Part shown: one piece after another, positions 9,389 through 23,352 of the stretch
How the letters are laid out: each line of letters begins with the position of its first letter
How positions within the stretch are numbered: position 1 is the stretch's first letter
NCBI GenBank assembly: GCA_920105625.2
Contig: OV050030.1
Location: forward strand, 250,387,889 to 250,451,888
Source of the DNA: Clusia tigrina
Taxonomy: Eukaryota; Arthropoda; Insecta; Diptera; Clusiidae
Reading direction: 5' to 3'
Length of the DNA stretch: 64,000 bases
The notes under the pieces: generated by a model
What the model was told of the DNA's origin: nothing
Databases searched by the model: none
Seen by the model: only the letters and a program-made list of their open reading frames with translations
Translations under genes and position numbers: made by a program

Positions 9389-12300
9389 CAATATAATACT
9401 CGAGCCTCTTCCCAATTTAAGCTATCGCTCAAAGCTATGCTACCCTTGAGTCACAAATCAAATGCTGATAAAACTTCAAATGGCCCTAACTTCTATACAG
9501 TACGTCCTACACCTATCAAAGTTTGCAACATACAAATGCTTGTAACTTTTTACTGGAGCGTCACAAACCTTGAAATCTTGTAACAATAAAGTACTCGAGC
9601 CTCTTGTCAATTTAAGGTATCGCTCAAAGCTATGCTACCCTTGCCTCCCAAATCAAACACTGATAAAACTTCAAATGGTTCTAACTTCTATACGGTGCGT
9701 CCTACACCTATCAAAGTTTGCAACATACAAATGCTTGTAACTTTTTACTGGAGCGTCACAAACCTTGAAATCTTGTAACAATAAAGTACTCGAGCCTCTT
9801 GTCAATTTAAGCTATCGCTCAAAGCTATGCTACCCTTGAGTCACAAATCAAACGCTGATAAAATTTCAAATGGCTCTAACTTCTGTACGGTACGTCCTAC
9901 ACCTATCAAAATTTGCAACATACAAATGCTTGTAACTTTTTACTGGAGCGTCATAAAACCTTGAAATTTTGTAACAATAAAGTACTCGAACCTCTTGTCA
10001 ATTTAAGCTATCGCTCAAAGCTATGCTACCCTTGAGTCCCAAATCAAACACTGATAAAACTTCAAATGGCCATAACTTCTATACGGTACGTAATACACCT
10101 ATCAAAGTTTGCAACATACAAATGCTTGTAACTTTTTACTGGAGCGTCATAAAACCTTGAAATTTTGTAACAATAAAGTACTCGAGCCTCTTGTCAATTT
10201 AAGCTATCGCTCAAAGCTATGCTACCCTTGAGTCCCAAATCAAACAGTGAGAAAACTTCAAATGGCCGTAACTTCTATACGGTACGTCCTACACCTATCA
10301 AAGTTTGCAACATACAAATGCTTGTAACTTTTGACTGGAGCGTTGTAACAATAAAGTACTCGAGCCTCTTGTCAATTTAAGCTATCGCTCAAAGCTATGC
10401 TACCCTTGAGTCCCAAATCAAACAGTGAGAAAACTTCAAATGGCCGTAACTTCTATACGGTACGTCCTACACCTATCAAAGTTTGCAAACACACAAATGC
10501 TTGTAACTTTTTACTGGAGCGTCATAGAACCTTGAAATTTTGTAACAATAAAGTACTCGGGCCTCTTGTCAATTTAAGCTATCGCTCAAAGCTATGTTAC
10601 CCTTGAGTCCCAAATCAAACACTGATAAAACTTCAAATGGCTCTAACTTCTATACGGTACGTCCTACACCTATGAAAGTTTGCAACATACAAATTCTTGT
10701 AACTTTTTACTGGAGCGTCATAAAATCTTGAAATTTTGTAACAATAAAGTACTCGAGCCTCTTGTCAATTTAAGCTATCGCTCAAAGGTATGCTTCCCTT
10801 GAGTCCCAAATGAAACACTGATAAAACTTCAAATGGCCCTAACTTCTATACGGTACGTCCTACACCTATCAAAGTTTGCAACATACAAATGCTTGTAACT
10901 TTTTACTGGAGCGTCATAAAACCTTGAAATTTTGTAACAATAAAGTACTCGAGCCTCTTGTCAATTTAAGCTATCGCTCAAAGCTATGCTACCCTTGAGT
11001 CCCAAATCAAACACTGATAAAACTTCAAATGGCCCTAATTTCTATACGGTACGTCCTACACTTATCAAAGTTTGCAACATACAAATGCTTGTAACTTTTT
11101 ACTGGAGCGTCATAAAACCTTAAAATTTTGTAAACATAAAGTACTCGAGCCTCTTGTCAATTTAAGCTATCGTTCAAAGCTATGCTACCCTTGAGTCCTA
11201 AATCAAACACTGATAAAACTTCAAATGGCCATAACTTATATACGGTGCGTCCTACACTTATCAAAGTTTGCAACATACAAATGCTTGTAACTTTTTACTG
11301 GAGCGTCATAAAACCTTGAAATTTTGTAACAATAAAGTACTCAAGCCTCTTGTCAATTTAAGCTATCGCTCAAAGCTATGCTACCCTTGAGCCACAAATC
11401 AAACGCTGATAAAGCTTCAAATGGCCCTAACTTCTATACAGTACGTCCTACACCTATCAAAGTTTGCAACATACAAATGCTTGTAACTTTTTACTGGAGC
11501 GTCATAAAACCTTGAAATTTTGTAACAATAAAGTACTCGAGCCTCTTGTCAATTTAAGCTATCGCTCAAAGCTATGCTACGCTTGAGTCACAAATCAAAC
11601 ACTGATAAAACTTCAAATGGCCCTAACTTCTATACGGTACGTCCTACACCTATCAAAGTTTGCGACATACAAATGCTTGTAACTTTTTACTGGAGCGACA
11701 TAAAACCTTGAAATTTTGTAACAATAAAGTACTCGAGCCTCTTGTCAATTTAAGCTATCGCTCAAAGCTATGCTACCCTTGAGTCCCAAATCAAACACTG
11801 ATAAAACTTCAAATGGCCATAACTTCTATACGGTACGTCCTACACCTATCAAAGTTTGCAACACACAAATGCTTGCAACTTTTTACTGGAGCGTTGTAAC
11901 AATAAAGTACTCGAGCCTCTTGTCAATTTAAGCTATCGCTCAAAGCTATGCTACCCTTGAGTCCCAAATCAAACACTGATAAAACTTCAAATGGCCCTAA
12001 CTTCTATACGGTACGTCCTACACCTATCAAAGTTTGCAACACACAAATGCTTGTAACTTTTTACCGGAGCGTCATAGAACCTTGAAATTTTGTAACAATA
12101 AAGTACTCGGGCCTCTTGTCAATTTAAGCTATCGCTCAAAGCTATGCTACCCTTGAGTCCCAAATCAAACACTGATAAAACTTCAAATGGTCCTGACTTC
12201 TATACGGTACAGTCCTACACCTATCAAAGTTTGCAACATACAAATGCTTGTAACTTTTTACTGGAGCGTCATAAAACCTTGAAATTTTGTAACAATAAAG

Positions 12301-14040
12301 TACTCGAGCCTCTTGTCAATTTAAGCTATCGCTCAAAGCTATGCTACCCTGGAGTCCGAAATCCAACACTGATAAAACTTCAAATGGCCCTAACTTCTAT
12401 ACGGTACGTCCTACACCTATCAAAGTTTGCAACATACAAATGCTTCTAACTTTTTACTGGAGCGTCATAAAACCTTGAAATTTTGTAACAATAAAGTACT
12501 CAAGCCTCTTGTCAATTTAAGCTATCGTTCAAAGCTATGCTACCCTTGAGTCCTAAATCAAACACTGATAAAACTTCAAATGGCCATAACTTATATACGG
12601 TGCGTCCTACACTTATCAAAGTTTGCAACATACAAATGCTTGTAACTTTTTACTGGAGCGACATAAAACCTTGAAATTTTGTAACAATAAAGTACTCGAG
12701 CCTCTTGTCAATTTAAGCTATCGCTCAAAGCTATGCTACCCTTAAGTCCCAAATCAAACACTGATAAAACTTCAAATGGCCATAACTTCTATACGGTACG
12801 TCCTACACCTATCAAAGTTTGCAACACACAAATGCTTGCAACTTTTTACTGGAGCGTCAGGAAACCTTGAAATTTTGTAACAATAAAGTACTCGAGCCTC
12901 TTGTCAATTTAAGCTATCGCTCAAAGCTATGCTACCCTTGAGTCCCAAATCAAACACTGATAAAACTTCAAATGGTCCTGACTTCTATACGGTACAGTCC
13001 TACACCTATCAAAGTTTGCAACATACAAATGCTTGTAACTTTTTACTGGAGCGTCATAAAACCTTGAAATTTTGTAACAATAAAGTACTCGAGCCTCTTG
13101 TCAATTTAAGCTATCGCTCAAAGCTATGCTACCCTGGAGTCCGAAATCCAACACTGATAAAACTTCAAATGACCCTAACTTCTATACGGTACGTCCTACA
13201 CCTATCAAAGTTTGCAACATACAAATGCTTGTAACTTTTTACTGGAGCGTCATAAAACCTTAAAATTTTGTAACAATAAAGTACTCGAGCCTCTTCTCAA
13301 TTTAAGCTATCGCTCAAAGCTATGCTACCCTTGAGTCCCAAATCAAACACTGATAAAACTTCAAATGGCCCTAACTTCTATACGGTACGTCCTACACCTA
13401 TCAAAGTTTGCAACATACAAATGCTTGTAAGTTTTTACTGGAGCGTCATAAAACCTTGAAATTTTGTAACAATAAAGTACTCGAACCTCTTGTCAATTTA
13501 AGGTATCGCTCAAAGCTATGCTAACCTTGAGTCCCAAATCAAACACTGATAAAACTTCAAATGGTCCTAACTTCTATACGGTACAGTCCTACACCTATCA
13601 AAGTTTGCAACATACAAATGCTTGTAACTTTTTACTGGAGCGTCATATAACCTTGAAATTTTGTAACAATAAAGTACTCGAGCCTCTTGTCAATTTAAGC
13701 TATCGCTCAAAGCTATGCTACCCTGGAGTCCGAAATCCAACACTGATAAAACTTCAAATGACCCTAACTTCTATACGGTACGTCCTACACCTATCAAAGT
13801 TTGCAACATACAAATGCTTGTAACTTTTTACTGGAGCGTCATAAAACCTTAAAATTTTGTAACAATAAAGTACTCGAGCCTCTTGTCAATTTAAGCTATC
13901 GCTCAAAGCTATGCTACCCTTGAGTCCCAAAGCAAACACTGATAAAACTTCAAATGGCCCTAACTTCTATACGGTACGTCTTACACCTATCAAAGTTTGC
14001 AACATACAAATGCTTGTAACTTTTGACTGGAGCGTTGTAA
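9389..14040 (+). repeat. Composite A+B macro-repeat, copy 2 (4,652 bp)
   Basis: It is delimited by CAATATAATACTCG at 9389 and 14041. The family A part includes a complete m4-m9 and m1-m3 series, with m1 at 10662 exactly 4,637 bp after m1 at 6025. The family B part includes TGGTCCTGAC and CCTGGAGTCCGAAATCC monomers. Around 12.45-13.0 kb the monomer order differs from copy 1: the two TGGTCCTGAC monomers are 785 bp apart here and 589 bp apart in copy 1. An internal rearrangement therefore followed the duplication. Confidence 0.85.
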
Positions 14041-15580
14041 CAATATAATACTCGAGCCTCTTGTCAATTTAAGCTATCGCTCAAAGCTATGCTACCCTTG
14101 AGTCACAAATCAAATGCTGATAAAACTTCAAATGGCCCTAACTTCTATACAGTACGTCCTACACCTATCAAAGTTTGCAACATACAAATGCTTGTAACTT
14201 TTTACTGGAGCGTCACAAACCTTGAAATCTTGTAACAATAAAGTACTCGAGCCTCTTGTCAATTTAAGGTATCGCTCAAAGCTATGCTACCCTTGCCTCC
14301 CAAATCAAACACTGATAAAACTTCAAATGGTTCTAACTTCTATACGGTGCGTCCTACACCTATCAAAGTTTGCAACATACAAATGCTTGTAACTTTTTAC
14401 TGGAGCGTCACAAACCTTGAAATCTTGTAACAATAAAGTACTCGAGCCTCTTGTCAATTTAAGCTAGCGCTCAAAGCTATGCTACCCTTGAGTCACAAAT
14501 CAAACGCTGATAAAATTTCAAATGGCTCTAACTTCTGTACGGTACGTCCTACACCTATCAAAGTTTGCAACACACAAATGCTTGTAACTTTTTACCGGAG
14601 CGTCATAGAACCTTGAAATTTTGTAACAATAAAGTACTCGGGCCTCTTGTCAATTTAAGCTATCGCTCAAAGCTATGCTACCCTTGCCTCCCAAATCAAA
14701 CACTGATAAAACTTCAAATGACCCTAACTTCTATACGGTACGTCCTACACCTATCAAAGTTTGCTACATACAAATGCTTGTAACTTTTTACTGGAGCGTC
14801 ATAAAACCTTAAAATTTTGTAACAATAAAGTACTCGAGCCTCTTGTCAATTTAAGCTATCGCTCAAAGCTATGCTACCCTTGAGTCCCAAATCAAACACT
14901 GATAAAACTTCAAATGGCCCTAACTTCTATACGGTACGTCCTACACCTATCAAAGTTTGCAACATACAAATGCTTGTAAGTTTTTACTGGAGCGTCATAA
15001 AACCTTGAAATTTTGTAACAATAAAGTACTCGAGGCTCTTGTCAATTTAAGGTATCGCTCAAAGCTATGCTAACCTTGAGTCCCAAATCAAACACTGATA
15101 AAACTTCAAATGGTCCTAACTTCTATACGGTACAGTCCTACACCTATCAAAGTTTGCAACATACAAATGCTTGTAACTTTTTACTGGAGCGTCATAAAAC
15201 ATTGAAATTTTGTAACAATAAAGTACTCGAGCCTCTTGTCAATTTAATCTATCGCTCAAAGCTATGCTACCCTGGAGTCCGAAATCCAACACTGATAAAA
15301 CTTCAAATGACCCTAACTTCTATACGGTACGTCCTACACCTATCAAAGTTTGCAACATACAAATGCTTGTAACTTTTTACTGGAGCGTCATAAAACCTTA
15401 AAATTTTGTAACAATAAAGTACTCGAGCCTCTTGTCAATTTAAGCTATCGCTCAAAGCTATGCTACCCTTGAGTCCCAAAGCAAACACTGATAAAACTTC
15501 AAATGGCCCTAACTTCTATACGGTACGTCCTACACCTATCAAAGTTTGCAACATACAAATGCTTGTAACTTTTGACTGGA
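14032..15580 (+). repeat. Family B HOR interval, 1,549 bp
   Basis: It is measured from one 18-bp-deletion junction (GCGTTGTAAC) to the next. It contains the short A remnant (m3 tail to m5), an ACCGGAGCG monomer fused to a TTGCCTCCC tail, and the B sequence AAGTTTTTACTGG, CTAACCTTGAG, GGTACAGTCC, CCTGGAGTCCGAAATCC and CCCAAAGCAAAC. Confidence 0.8.
14041..14570 (+). repeat. Truncated third start of the A+B macro-repeat
   Basis: The same CAATATAATACTCG junction is followed by the m3 tail, m4 (TTGCCTCCC) and m5 (CTGTACGG), as at 9389. In the next monomer the expected m6 sequence is replaced by family B sequence with GCAACACACAAATGC and ACCGGAGCG. The break lies near 14545-14571. Confidence 0.8.
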
Positions 15581-17132
15581 GCGTTGTAACAATAAAGTAC
15601 TCGAGCCTCTTGTCAATTTAAGCTATCGCTCAAAGCTATGCTACCCTTGAGTCCCAAATCAAACACTGATAAAACTTCAAATGGCCATAACTTATATACG
15701 GTGCGTCCTACACCTATCAAAGTTTGCGACATACAAATGCTTGTAACTTTTTACTGGAGCGACATAAAACCTTGAAATTTTGTAACAATAAAGTACTCGA
15801 GCCTCTTGTCAATTTAAGCTATCGCTCAAAGCTATGCTACCCTTGAGTCCCAAATCAAACACTGATAAAACTTCAAATGGCCATAACTTCTATACGGTAC
15901 GTCCTACACCTATCAAAGTTTGCAACACACAAATGCTTGCAACTTTTTACTGGAGCGTCAGGAAACCTTGAAATTTTGTAACAATAAAGTACTCGAGCCT
16001 CTTGTCAATTTAAGCTATCGCTCAAAGCTATGCTACCCTTGAGTCCCAAATCAAACACTGATAAAACTTCAAATGGTCCTGACTTCTATACGGTACAGTC
16101 CTACACCTATCAAAGTTTGCAACATACAAATGCTTGTAACTTTTTACTGGAGCGTCATAAAACCTTGAAATTTTGTAACAATAAAGTACTCGAGCCTCTT
16201 GTCAATTTAAGCTATCGCTCAAAGCTATGCTACCCTGGAGTCCGAAATCCAACACTGATAAAACTTCAAATGACCCTAACTTCTATACGGTACGTCCTAC
16301 ACCTATCAAAGTTTGCAACATACAAATGCTTGTAACTTTTTACTGGAGCGTCATAAAACCTTAAAATTTTGTAACAATAAAGTACTCGAGCCTCTTGTCA
16401 ATTTAAGCTATCGCTCAAAGCTATGCTACCCTTGAGTCCCAAATCAAACACTGATAAAACTTCTAATGGCCCTAACTTCTATACGGTACGTCCTACACCT
16501 ATCAAAGTTTGCAACATACAAATGCTTGTAAGTTTTTACTGGAACGTCATAAAACCTTGAAATTTTGTAACAATAAAGTACTCGAGCCTCTTGTCAATTT
16601 AAGGTATCGCTCAAAGCTATGCTAACCTTGGGTCCCAAATCAAACACTGATAAAACTTCAAATGGTCCTAACTTCTATACGGTACAGTCCTACACCTATC
16701 AAAGTTTGCAACATACAAATGCTTGTAACTTTTTACTGGAGCGTCATAAAACCTTGAAATTTTGTAACAATAAAGTACTCGAGCCTCTTGTCAATTTAAG
16801 CTATCGCTCAAAGCTATGCTACCCTGGAGTCCGAAATCCAACACTGATAAAACTTAAAATGACCCTAACTTCTATACGGTACGTCCTACACCTATCAAAG
16901 TTTGCAACATACAAATGCTTGTAACTTTTTACTGGAGCGTCATAAAACCTTAAAATTTTGTAACAATAAAGTACTCGAGCCTCTTGTCAATTTAAGCTAT
17001 CGCTCAAAGCTATGCTACCCTTGAGTCCCAAAGCAAACACTGATAAAACTTCAAATGGCCATAACTTCTATCCGGTACGTCCTACACCTATCAAAGTTTG
17101 CAACACACAAATGCTTGCAACTTTTTACTGGA
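15581..17132 (+). repeat. Family B HOR interval, 1,552 bp
   Basis: The interval runs between deletion junctions at 15581 and 17133. It contains AACTTATATACGGTGCG, CGACATAAAACC, GTCAGGAAACC, TGGTCCTGAC with GGTACAGTCC, CCTGGAGTCCGAAATCC, CTAACCTTGGG and CCCAAAGCAAAC monomers in that order. The TGGTCCTGAC and CTAACCTTG monomers are 589 bp apart, as they are near 12.93 and 17.97 kb. Confidence 0.8.
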
Positions 17133-19076
17133 GCGTTGTAACAATAAAGTACTCGAGCCTCTTGTCAATTTAAGCTATCGCTCAAAGCTATGCTACCCTT
17201 GAGTCCCAAATCAAACACTGATAAAACTTCAAATGGCCCTAACTTCTATACGGTACGTCCTACACCTATCAAAGTTTGCAACACACAAATGCTTGTAACT
17301 TTTTACCGGAGCGTCATAGAACCTTGAAATTTTGTAACAATAAAGTACTCGGGCCTCTTGTCAATTTAAGCTGTCGCTCAAAGCTATGCTACCCTTGAGT
17401 CCCAAATCAAACACTGATAAAACTTCAAATGGCTCTAACTTCTATACGGTACGTCCTACACCTATCAAAGTTTGCAACATACAAATGCTTGTAACTTTTT
17501 ACTGGAGCGTCCTAAAACCTTGAATTTTTGTAACAATAAAGTACTCGAGCCTCTTGTCAATTTAAGCTATCGCTCAAAGCTATGATACCCTTGAGTCCTA
17601 AATCAAACACTGATAAAACTTCAAATGGCCATAACTTATATACGGTGCGTCCTACACTTATCAAAGTTTGCAACATACAAATGCTTGTAACTTTTTACTG
17701 GAGCGTCATAAAACCTTGAAATTTTGTAATAATAAAGTACTCGAGCCTCTTGTCAATTTAAGCTATAGCTCAAAGCTATGCTACCCTTGAGTCCCAAATC
17801 AAACACTGATAAAACTTCAAATGGCCATAACTTCTATACGGTACGTCCTACACCTATCAAAGTTTGCAACACACAAATGCTTGCAACTTTTTACTGGAGC
17901 GTCAGGAAACCTTGAAATTTTGTAACAATAAAGTACTCGAGCCTCTTGTCAATTTAAGCTATCGCTCAAAGCTATGCTACCCTTGAGTCCCAAATCAAAC
18001 ACTGATAAAACTTCAAATGGTCCTGACTTCTATACGGTACAGTCCTACACCTATCAAAGTTTGCAACATACAAATGCTTGTAACTTTTTACTGGAGCGTC
18101 ATAAAACCTTGAAATTTTGTAACAATAAAGTACTCGAGCCTCTTGTCAATTTAAGCTATCGCTCAAAGCTATGCTACCCTGGAGTCCGAAATCCAACACT
18201 GATAAAACTTCAATTGACCCTAACTTCTATACGGTACGTCCTACACCTATCAAAGTTTGCAACATACAAATGCTTGTAACTTTTTACTGGAGCGTCATAA
18301 AACCTTAAAATTTTGTAATAATAAAGTACTCGAGCCTCTTGTCAATTTAAGCTATCGCTCAAAGCTATGCTACCCTTGAGTCCCAAATCAAAAACTGATA
18401 AAACTTCAAATGGCCCTAACTTCTATACGGTACGTCCTACACCTATCAAAGTTTGCAACATACAAATGCTTGTAAGTTTTTACTGGAGCGTCATAAAACC
18501 TTGAAATTTTGTAACAATAAAGTACTCGAGCCTCTTGTCAATTTAAGGTATCGCTCAAAGCTATGCTAACCTTGAGTCCCAAATCAAACACTGATAAAAC
18601 TTCAAATGGTCCTAACTTCTATACGGTACAGTCCTACACCTATCAAAGTTTGCAACATACAAATGCTTGTAACTTTTTACTGGAGCGTCATAAAACCTTG
18701 AAATTTTGTAACAATAAAGTACTCGAGCCTCTTGTCAATTTAAGCTATCGCTCAAAGCTATGCTACCCTGGAGTCCGAAATCCAACACTGATAAAACTTC
18801 AATTGACCCTAACTTCTATACGGTACGTCCTACACCTATCAAAGTTTGCAACATACAAATGCTTGTAACTTTTTACTGGAGCGTCATAAAACCTTAAAAT
18901 TTTGTAACAATAAAGTACTCGAGCCTCTTGTCAATTTAAGCTATCGCTCAAAGCTATGCTACCCTTGAGTCCCAAAGCAAACACTGATAAAACTTCAAAT
19001 GGCCCTAACTTCTATACGGTACGTCCTACACCTATCAAAGTTTGCAACATACAAATGCTTCTAACTTTTGACTGGA
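17133..19076 (+). repeat. Family B HOR interval, 1,944 bp
   Basis: It follows the plan of the preceding 1,552-bp interval, with two extra monomers (392 bp) near its start: an ACCGGAGCG/TCGGGCC monomer and a GCGTCCTAAAACC monomer. GTCAGGAAACC, TGGTCCTGAC, CCTGGAGTCC and CCCAAAGCAAAC marks follow in the same order. Confidence 0.8.
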
Positions 19077-21214
19077 GCGTTGTAACAATAAAGTACTCGA
19101 GCCTCTTGTCAATTTAAGCTATCGCTCAAAGCTATGCTACCCTTGAGTCCCAAATCAAACACTGATAAAACTTCAAATGGCCCTAACTTCTATACGGTAC
19201 GTCCTACACCTATCAAAGTTTGCAACACACAAATGCTTGTAACTTTTTACCGGAGCGTCATAGAACCTTGAAATTTTGTAACAATAAAGTACTCGGGCCT
19301 CTTGTCAATTTAAGCTGTCGCTCAAAGCTATGCTACCCTTGAGTCCCAAATCAAACACTGATAAAACTTCAAATGGCTCTAACTTCTATACGGTACGTCC
19401 TACACCTATCAAAGTTTGCAACATACAAATGCTTGTAACTTTTTACTGAAGCGTCCTAAAACCTTGAATTTTTGTAACAATAAAGTACTCGAGCCTCTTG
19501 TCAATTTAAGCTATCGCTCAAAGCTATGATACCCTTGAGTCCTAAATCAAACACTGATAAAACTTCAAATGGCCATAACTTATATACGGTGCGTCCTACA
19601 CTTATCAAAGTTTGCAACATACAAATGCTTGTAACTTTTTACTGGAGCGTCATAAAACCTTGAAATTTTGTAATAATAAAGTACTCGAGCCTCTTGTCAA
19701 TTTAAGCTATAGCTCAAAGCTATGCTACCCTTGAGTCACAAATCAATCGCTGATAAAGCTTCAAATGGCCCTAACTTCTATACGGTACGTCCTACACCTA
19801 TCAAAGTTCGCAACGTACAAATGCTTGTAACTTTTTACTGGAGTGTCATAAAACCTTGAAATTTTGTAACAATAAAGTACTCGAGCCTTTTGTCAATTTA
19901 AGGTATCGCTCAAAGCTTTGCTACCCTTGAGTCCCAAATCAAACACTCATAAAACTTCAAATGGCCCTAACTTCTATACGGTAGTCCTACACCTATGATA
20001 GTTTGCAACATACAAATGCTTCCAACTTTTTACTGGAGCGTCAGAAAACCTTGAAATTTTGTAACAATAAAGTACTCGAGCCTCTTGTCAATTTAAGATA
20101 TCGCTCAAACCTATGGTACCCTTGAGTCCCAAATCAAACACTGATAAAACTTCAAATGGCCCTAACTTCTATACGGTACGTCCTACACCTATCAAAGTTT
20201 GCAACACACAAATGCTTGCAACTTTTTACTGGAGCGTCAGGAAACCTTGAAATTTTGTAACAATAAAGTACTCGAGCCTCTTGTCAATTTAAGCTATCGC
20301 TCAAAGCTATGCTACCCTTGATTCCCAAATCAAACACTGATAAAACTTCAAATGGCCCTAATTTCTATACGGTGCGTCCTACACCTATCAAAGTTTGCAA
20401 CATACAAATGCTTGCAACTTTTTACTGGAGCGTCATAGAACCTTGAAATTTTGTAAAAATAAAGTACTCGAGCCTCTTGTCAATTTAAGCTGTCGTTCAA
20501 AGCTATGCTACCCTTGAGTCACAAATCAAACGCTGATAAAACTTCAAATGGCCCTAACTTATATACGGTACGTCCTACACCTATCAAAGTTTGCAACATA
20601 CAAATGCTTGTAAGTTTTTACTGGAGCGTCATAAAACCTTGAAATTTTTTAACAATAAAGTACTCGAGCCTCTTGTCAATTTAAGGTATCGCTCAAAGCT
20701 ATGCTAACCTTGAGTCCCAAATCAAACACTGATAAAACTTCAAATGGTCCTAACTTCTATACGGTACAGTCCTACACCTATCAAAGTTTGCAACATACAA
20801 ATGCTTGTAACTTTCTATTGGAGCGTCATAAAACCTTGAAATTTTGTAACAATAAAGTACTCGAGCCTCTTGCCAATTTAAGCTATCGCTCAAAGCTATG
20901 CTACCCTGGAGTCCGAAATCCAACACTGATAAAACTTCAAATGACCCTAACTTCTATACGGTACGTCCTACACCTATCAAAGTTTGCAACATACAAATGC
21001 TTGTAACTTTTTACTGGAGCGTCATAAAACCTTAAAATTTTGTAACAATAAAGTACTCGAGCCTCTTGTCAATTTAAGCTATCGCTCAAAGCTATGCTAC
21101 CCTTGAGTCCCAAAGCAAACACTGATAAAACTTCAAATGGCCCTAACTTCTATACGGTACGTCCTACACCTATCAAAGTTTGCAACATACAAATGCTTGT
21201 AACTTTTGACTGGA
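19077..21214 (+). repeat. Family B eleven-monomer HOR, copy 1 (2,138 bp)
   Basis: The junctions at 19077 and 21215 are 2,138 bp apart, and ACCGGAGCG at 19251 and 21389 shows the same offset. New marks compared with the 1,944-bp form include CACAAATCAATCGCTG, GCCTTTTGTC and a one-base-shorter GGTAGTCC with CTATGATAG. A KpnI site (GGTACC) near 20114 looks private to this copy. Confidence 0.85.
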
Positions 21215-23352
21215 GCGTTGTAACAATAAAGTACTCGAGCCTCTTGTCAATTTAAGCTATCGCTCAAAGCTATGCTACCCTTGAGTCCCAAATCAAACAC
21301 TGATAAAACTTCAAATGGCCCTAACTTCTATACGGTACGTCCTACACCTATCAAAGTTTGCAACACACAAATGCTTGTAACTTTTTACCGGAGCGTCATA
21401 GAACCTTGAAATTTTGTAACAATAAAGTACTCGGGCCTCTTGGCAATTTAAGCTATCGCTCAAAGCTATGCTACCCTTGAGTCCCAAATCAAACACTGAT
21501 ACAACTTCAAATGGCTCTAACTTCTATACGGTACGTCCTACACCCATCAAAGTTTGCAACATACAAATGCTTGTAACTTTTTACTGGAGCGTCATAAAAC
21601 CTTGAAATCTGGTAACAATAAAGTACTCGAGTCTCTTGTCAATTTAAGCTATCGCTCAAAGCTATGATACCCTTGAGTCCTAAATCAAACACTGATAAAA
21701 CTTCAAATGGCCATAACTTATATACGGTGCGTCCTACACTTATCAAAGTTTGCAACATACAAATGCTTGTAACTTTTTACTGGAGCGTCATAAAACCTTG
21801 AAATTTTGTAATAATAAATTACTCGAGCCTCTTGTCAATTTAAGCTATCGCTCAAAGCTATGCTACCCTTGAGTCACAAATCAATCGCTGATAAAGCTTC
21901 AAATGGCCCTAACTTCTATACGGTACGTCCTACACCTATCAAAGTTTGCAACATACAAATGCTTGTAACTTTTTACTGGAGCGTCATAAAACCTTGAAAT
22001 TTTGTAACAATAAAGTACTCGAGCCTTTTGTCAATTTAAGGTATCGCTCAAAGCTTTGCTACCCTTGAGTCCCAAATCAAACACTCATAAAACTTCAAAT
22101 GGCCCTAACTTCTATACGGTAGTCCTACACCTATGATAGTTTGGAACATACAAATGCTTCCAACTTTTTACTGGAGCGTCAGAAAACCTTGAAATTTTGT
22201 GACAATAAAGTACTCGAGCCTCTTGTCAATTTAAGATATCGCTCAAACCTATGCTACCCTTGAGTCCCAAATCAAACACTGATAAAACTTCAAATGGCCC
22301 TAACTTCTATACGGTGCGTCCTACACCTATCAAAGTTTGCAACATACAAATGCTTGCAACTTTTTACTGGAGCGTCATAAAACCTTGAAATTTTGTAAAA
22401 ATAAAGTACTCGAGCCTCTTGTCAATTTAAGCTATCGCTCAAAGCTATGCTACCCTTGAGTCACAAATCAAACGCTGATAAAACTTCAAATGGCCCTAAC
22501 TTATATACGGTACGTCCTACACCTATCAAAGTTTGCAACATACAAATGCTTGTAACTTTTTACTGGAGCGTCATAAAACCTTGACATTTTGTAACAATAA
22601 AGTACTCGAGCCTCTTGTCAATTTAAGGTATCGCTCAAAGCTATGCTACCCTTGCGTCCCAAATCAAACACTGATAAAACTTCAAATGGCTCTAGCTTCT
22701 ATACGGTACTTCCTACACCTATCAAAGTTTGCAAGATACAAATGCTTGTAACTTTTTACTGGAGTGTCATAAAACCTTGAAATTTTGTAACAATAAAGTA
22801 CTCGAGCCTCTTGTCAATTTAAGCTATTGCTCAAAGCTATGCTACCCTTGAGTCCCAAATCAAACACTGATAAAACTTCAAATGGCCCTAACTTCTATAC
22901 GGTATAGTCCAACACCTATCAAAGTTTGCAACATACAAATGCTTGTAACTTTTTACTGAAGCGTCATAAAACCTTGAAAATTTGTATCAATAAAGTACTC
23001 GAGCCTCTTGTCAATTTAAGCTATCGCTCAAAGCTATGCTACCCTTGAGTCCGAAATCCAACACTGATAAAACTTCAAATGGCCCTAACTTCTATACGGT
23101 ACGTCCTACACCTATCACAGTTTGCAACATACAAATGCTTGTAACTTTTTACTGGAGCGTCATAAAACCTTAAAATTTTGTAACAATAAAGTACTCGAGC
23201 CTCTTGTCAATTTAAGCTATCGCTCAAAGCTATGCTACCCATGAGTCCCAAATCAAACACTGATAAAACTTCAAATGGCCCTAACTTCTATACGGTACGT
23301 CCTACACCTATCAAAGTTTGCAACATACAAATGCTTGTAACTTTTGACTGGA
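21215..23352 (+). repeat. Family B eleven-monomer HOR, copy 2 (2,138 bp)
   Basis: It aligns at a constant 2,138-bp offset with copies on both sides. Shared marks with copy 3 include CTTGGCAATTTAAGC, CACTGATACAACTTC, TTGAAATCTGG, AGTTTGGAACATAC and TTGCGTCCC, so copies 2 and 3 are closer to each other than to copy 1. Confidence 0.9.

Noticed and set aside
12144..12449. Recurrent 101-codon frames (also at 12929, 13518, 15067, 16030, 16619, 17974, 18563, 20701)
   Set aside because: They recur wherever a GGTACAGTCC monomer occurs, and start and stop at fixed monomer positions. Because 196 is not a multiple of three the frame shifts at each monomer. They mark variants of the repeat, not genes.
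14041..14570. Assembly misjoin at the truncated macro-repeat
   Set aside because: The monomer register is kept across the break, and comparable in-register switches occur at many other sites, so biological exchange explains it. Only spanning reads could exclude an error.
21311..21496. Minus-strand 61-codon frames (also at 23449, 25785, 44862)
   Set aside because: They are the reverse complement of the same monomers, with no independent sequence. The 2,138-bp spacing of the first two is the HOR period.
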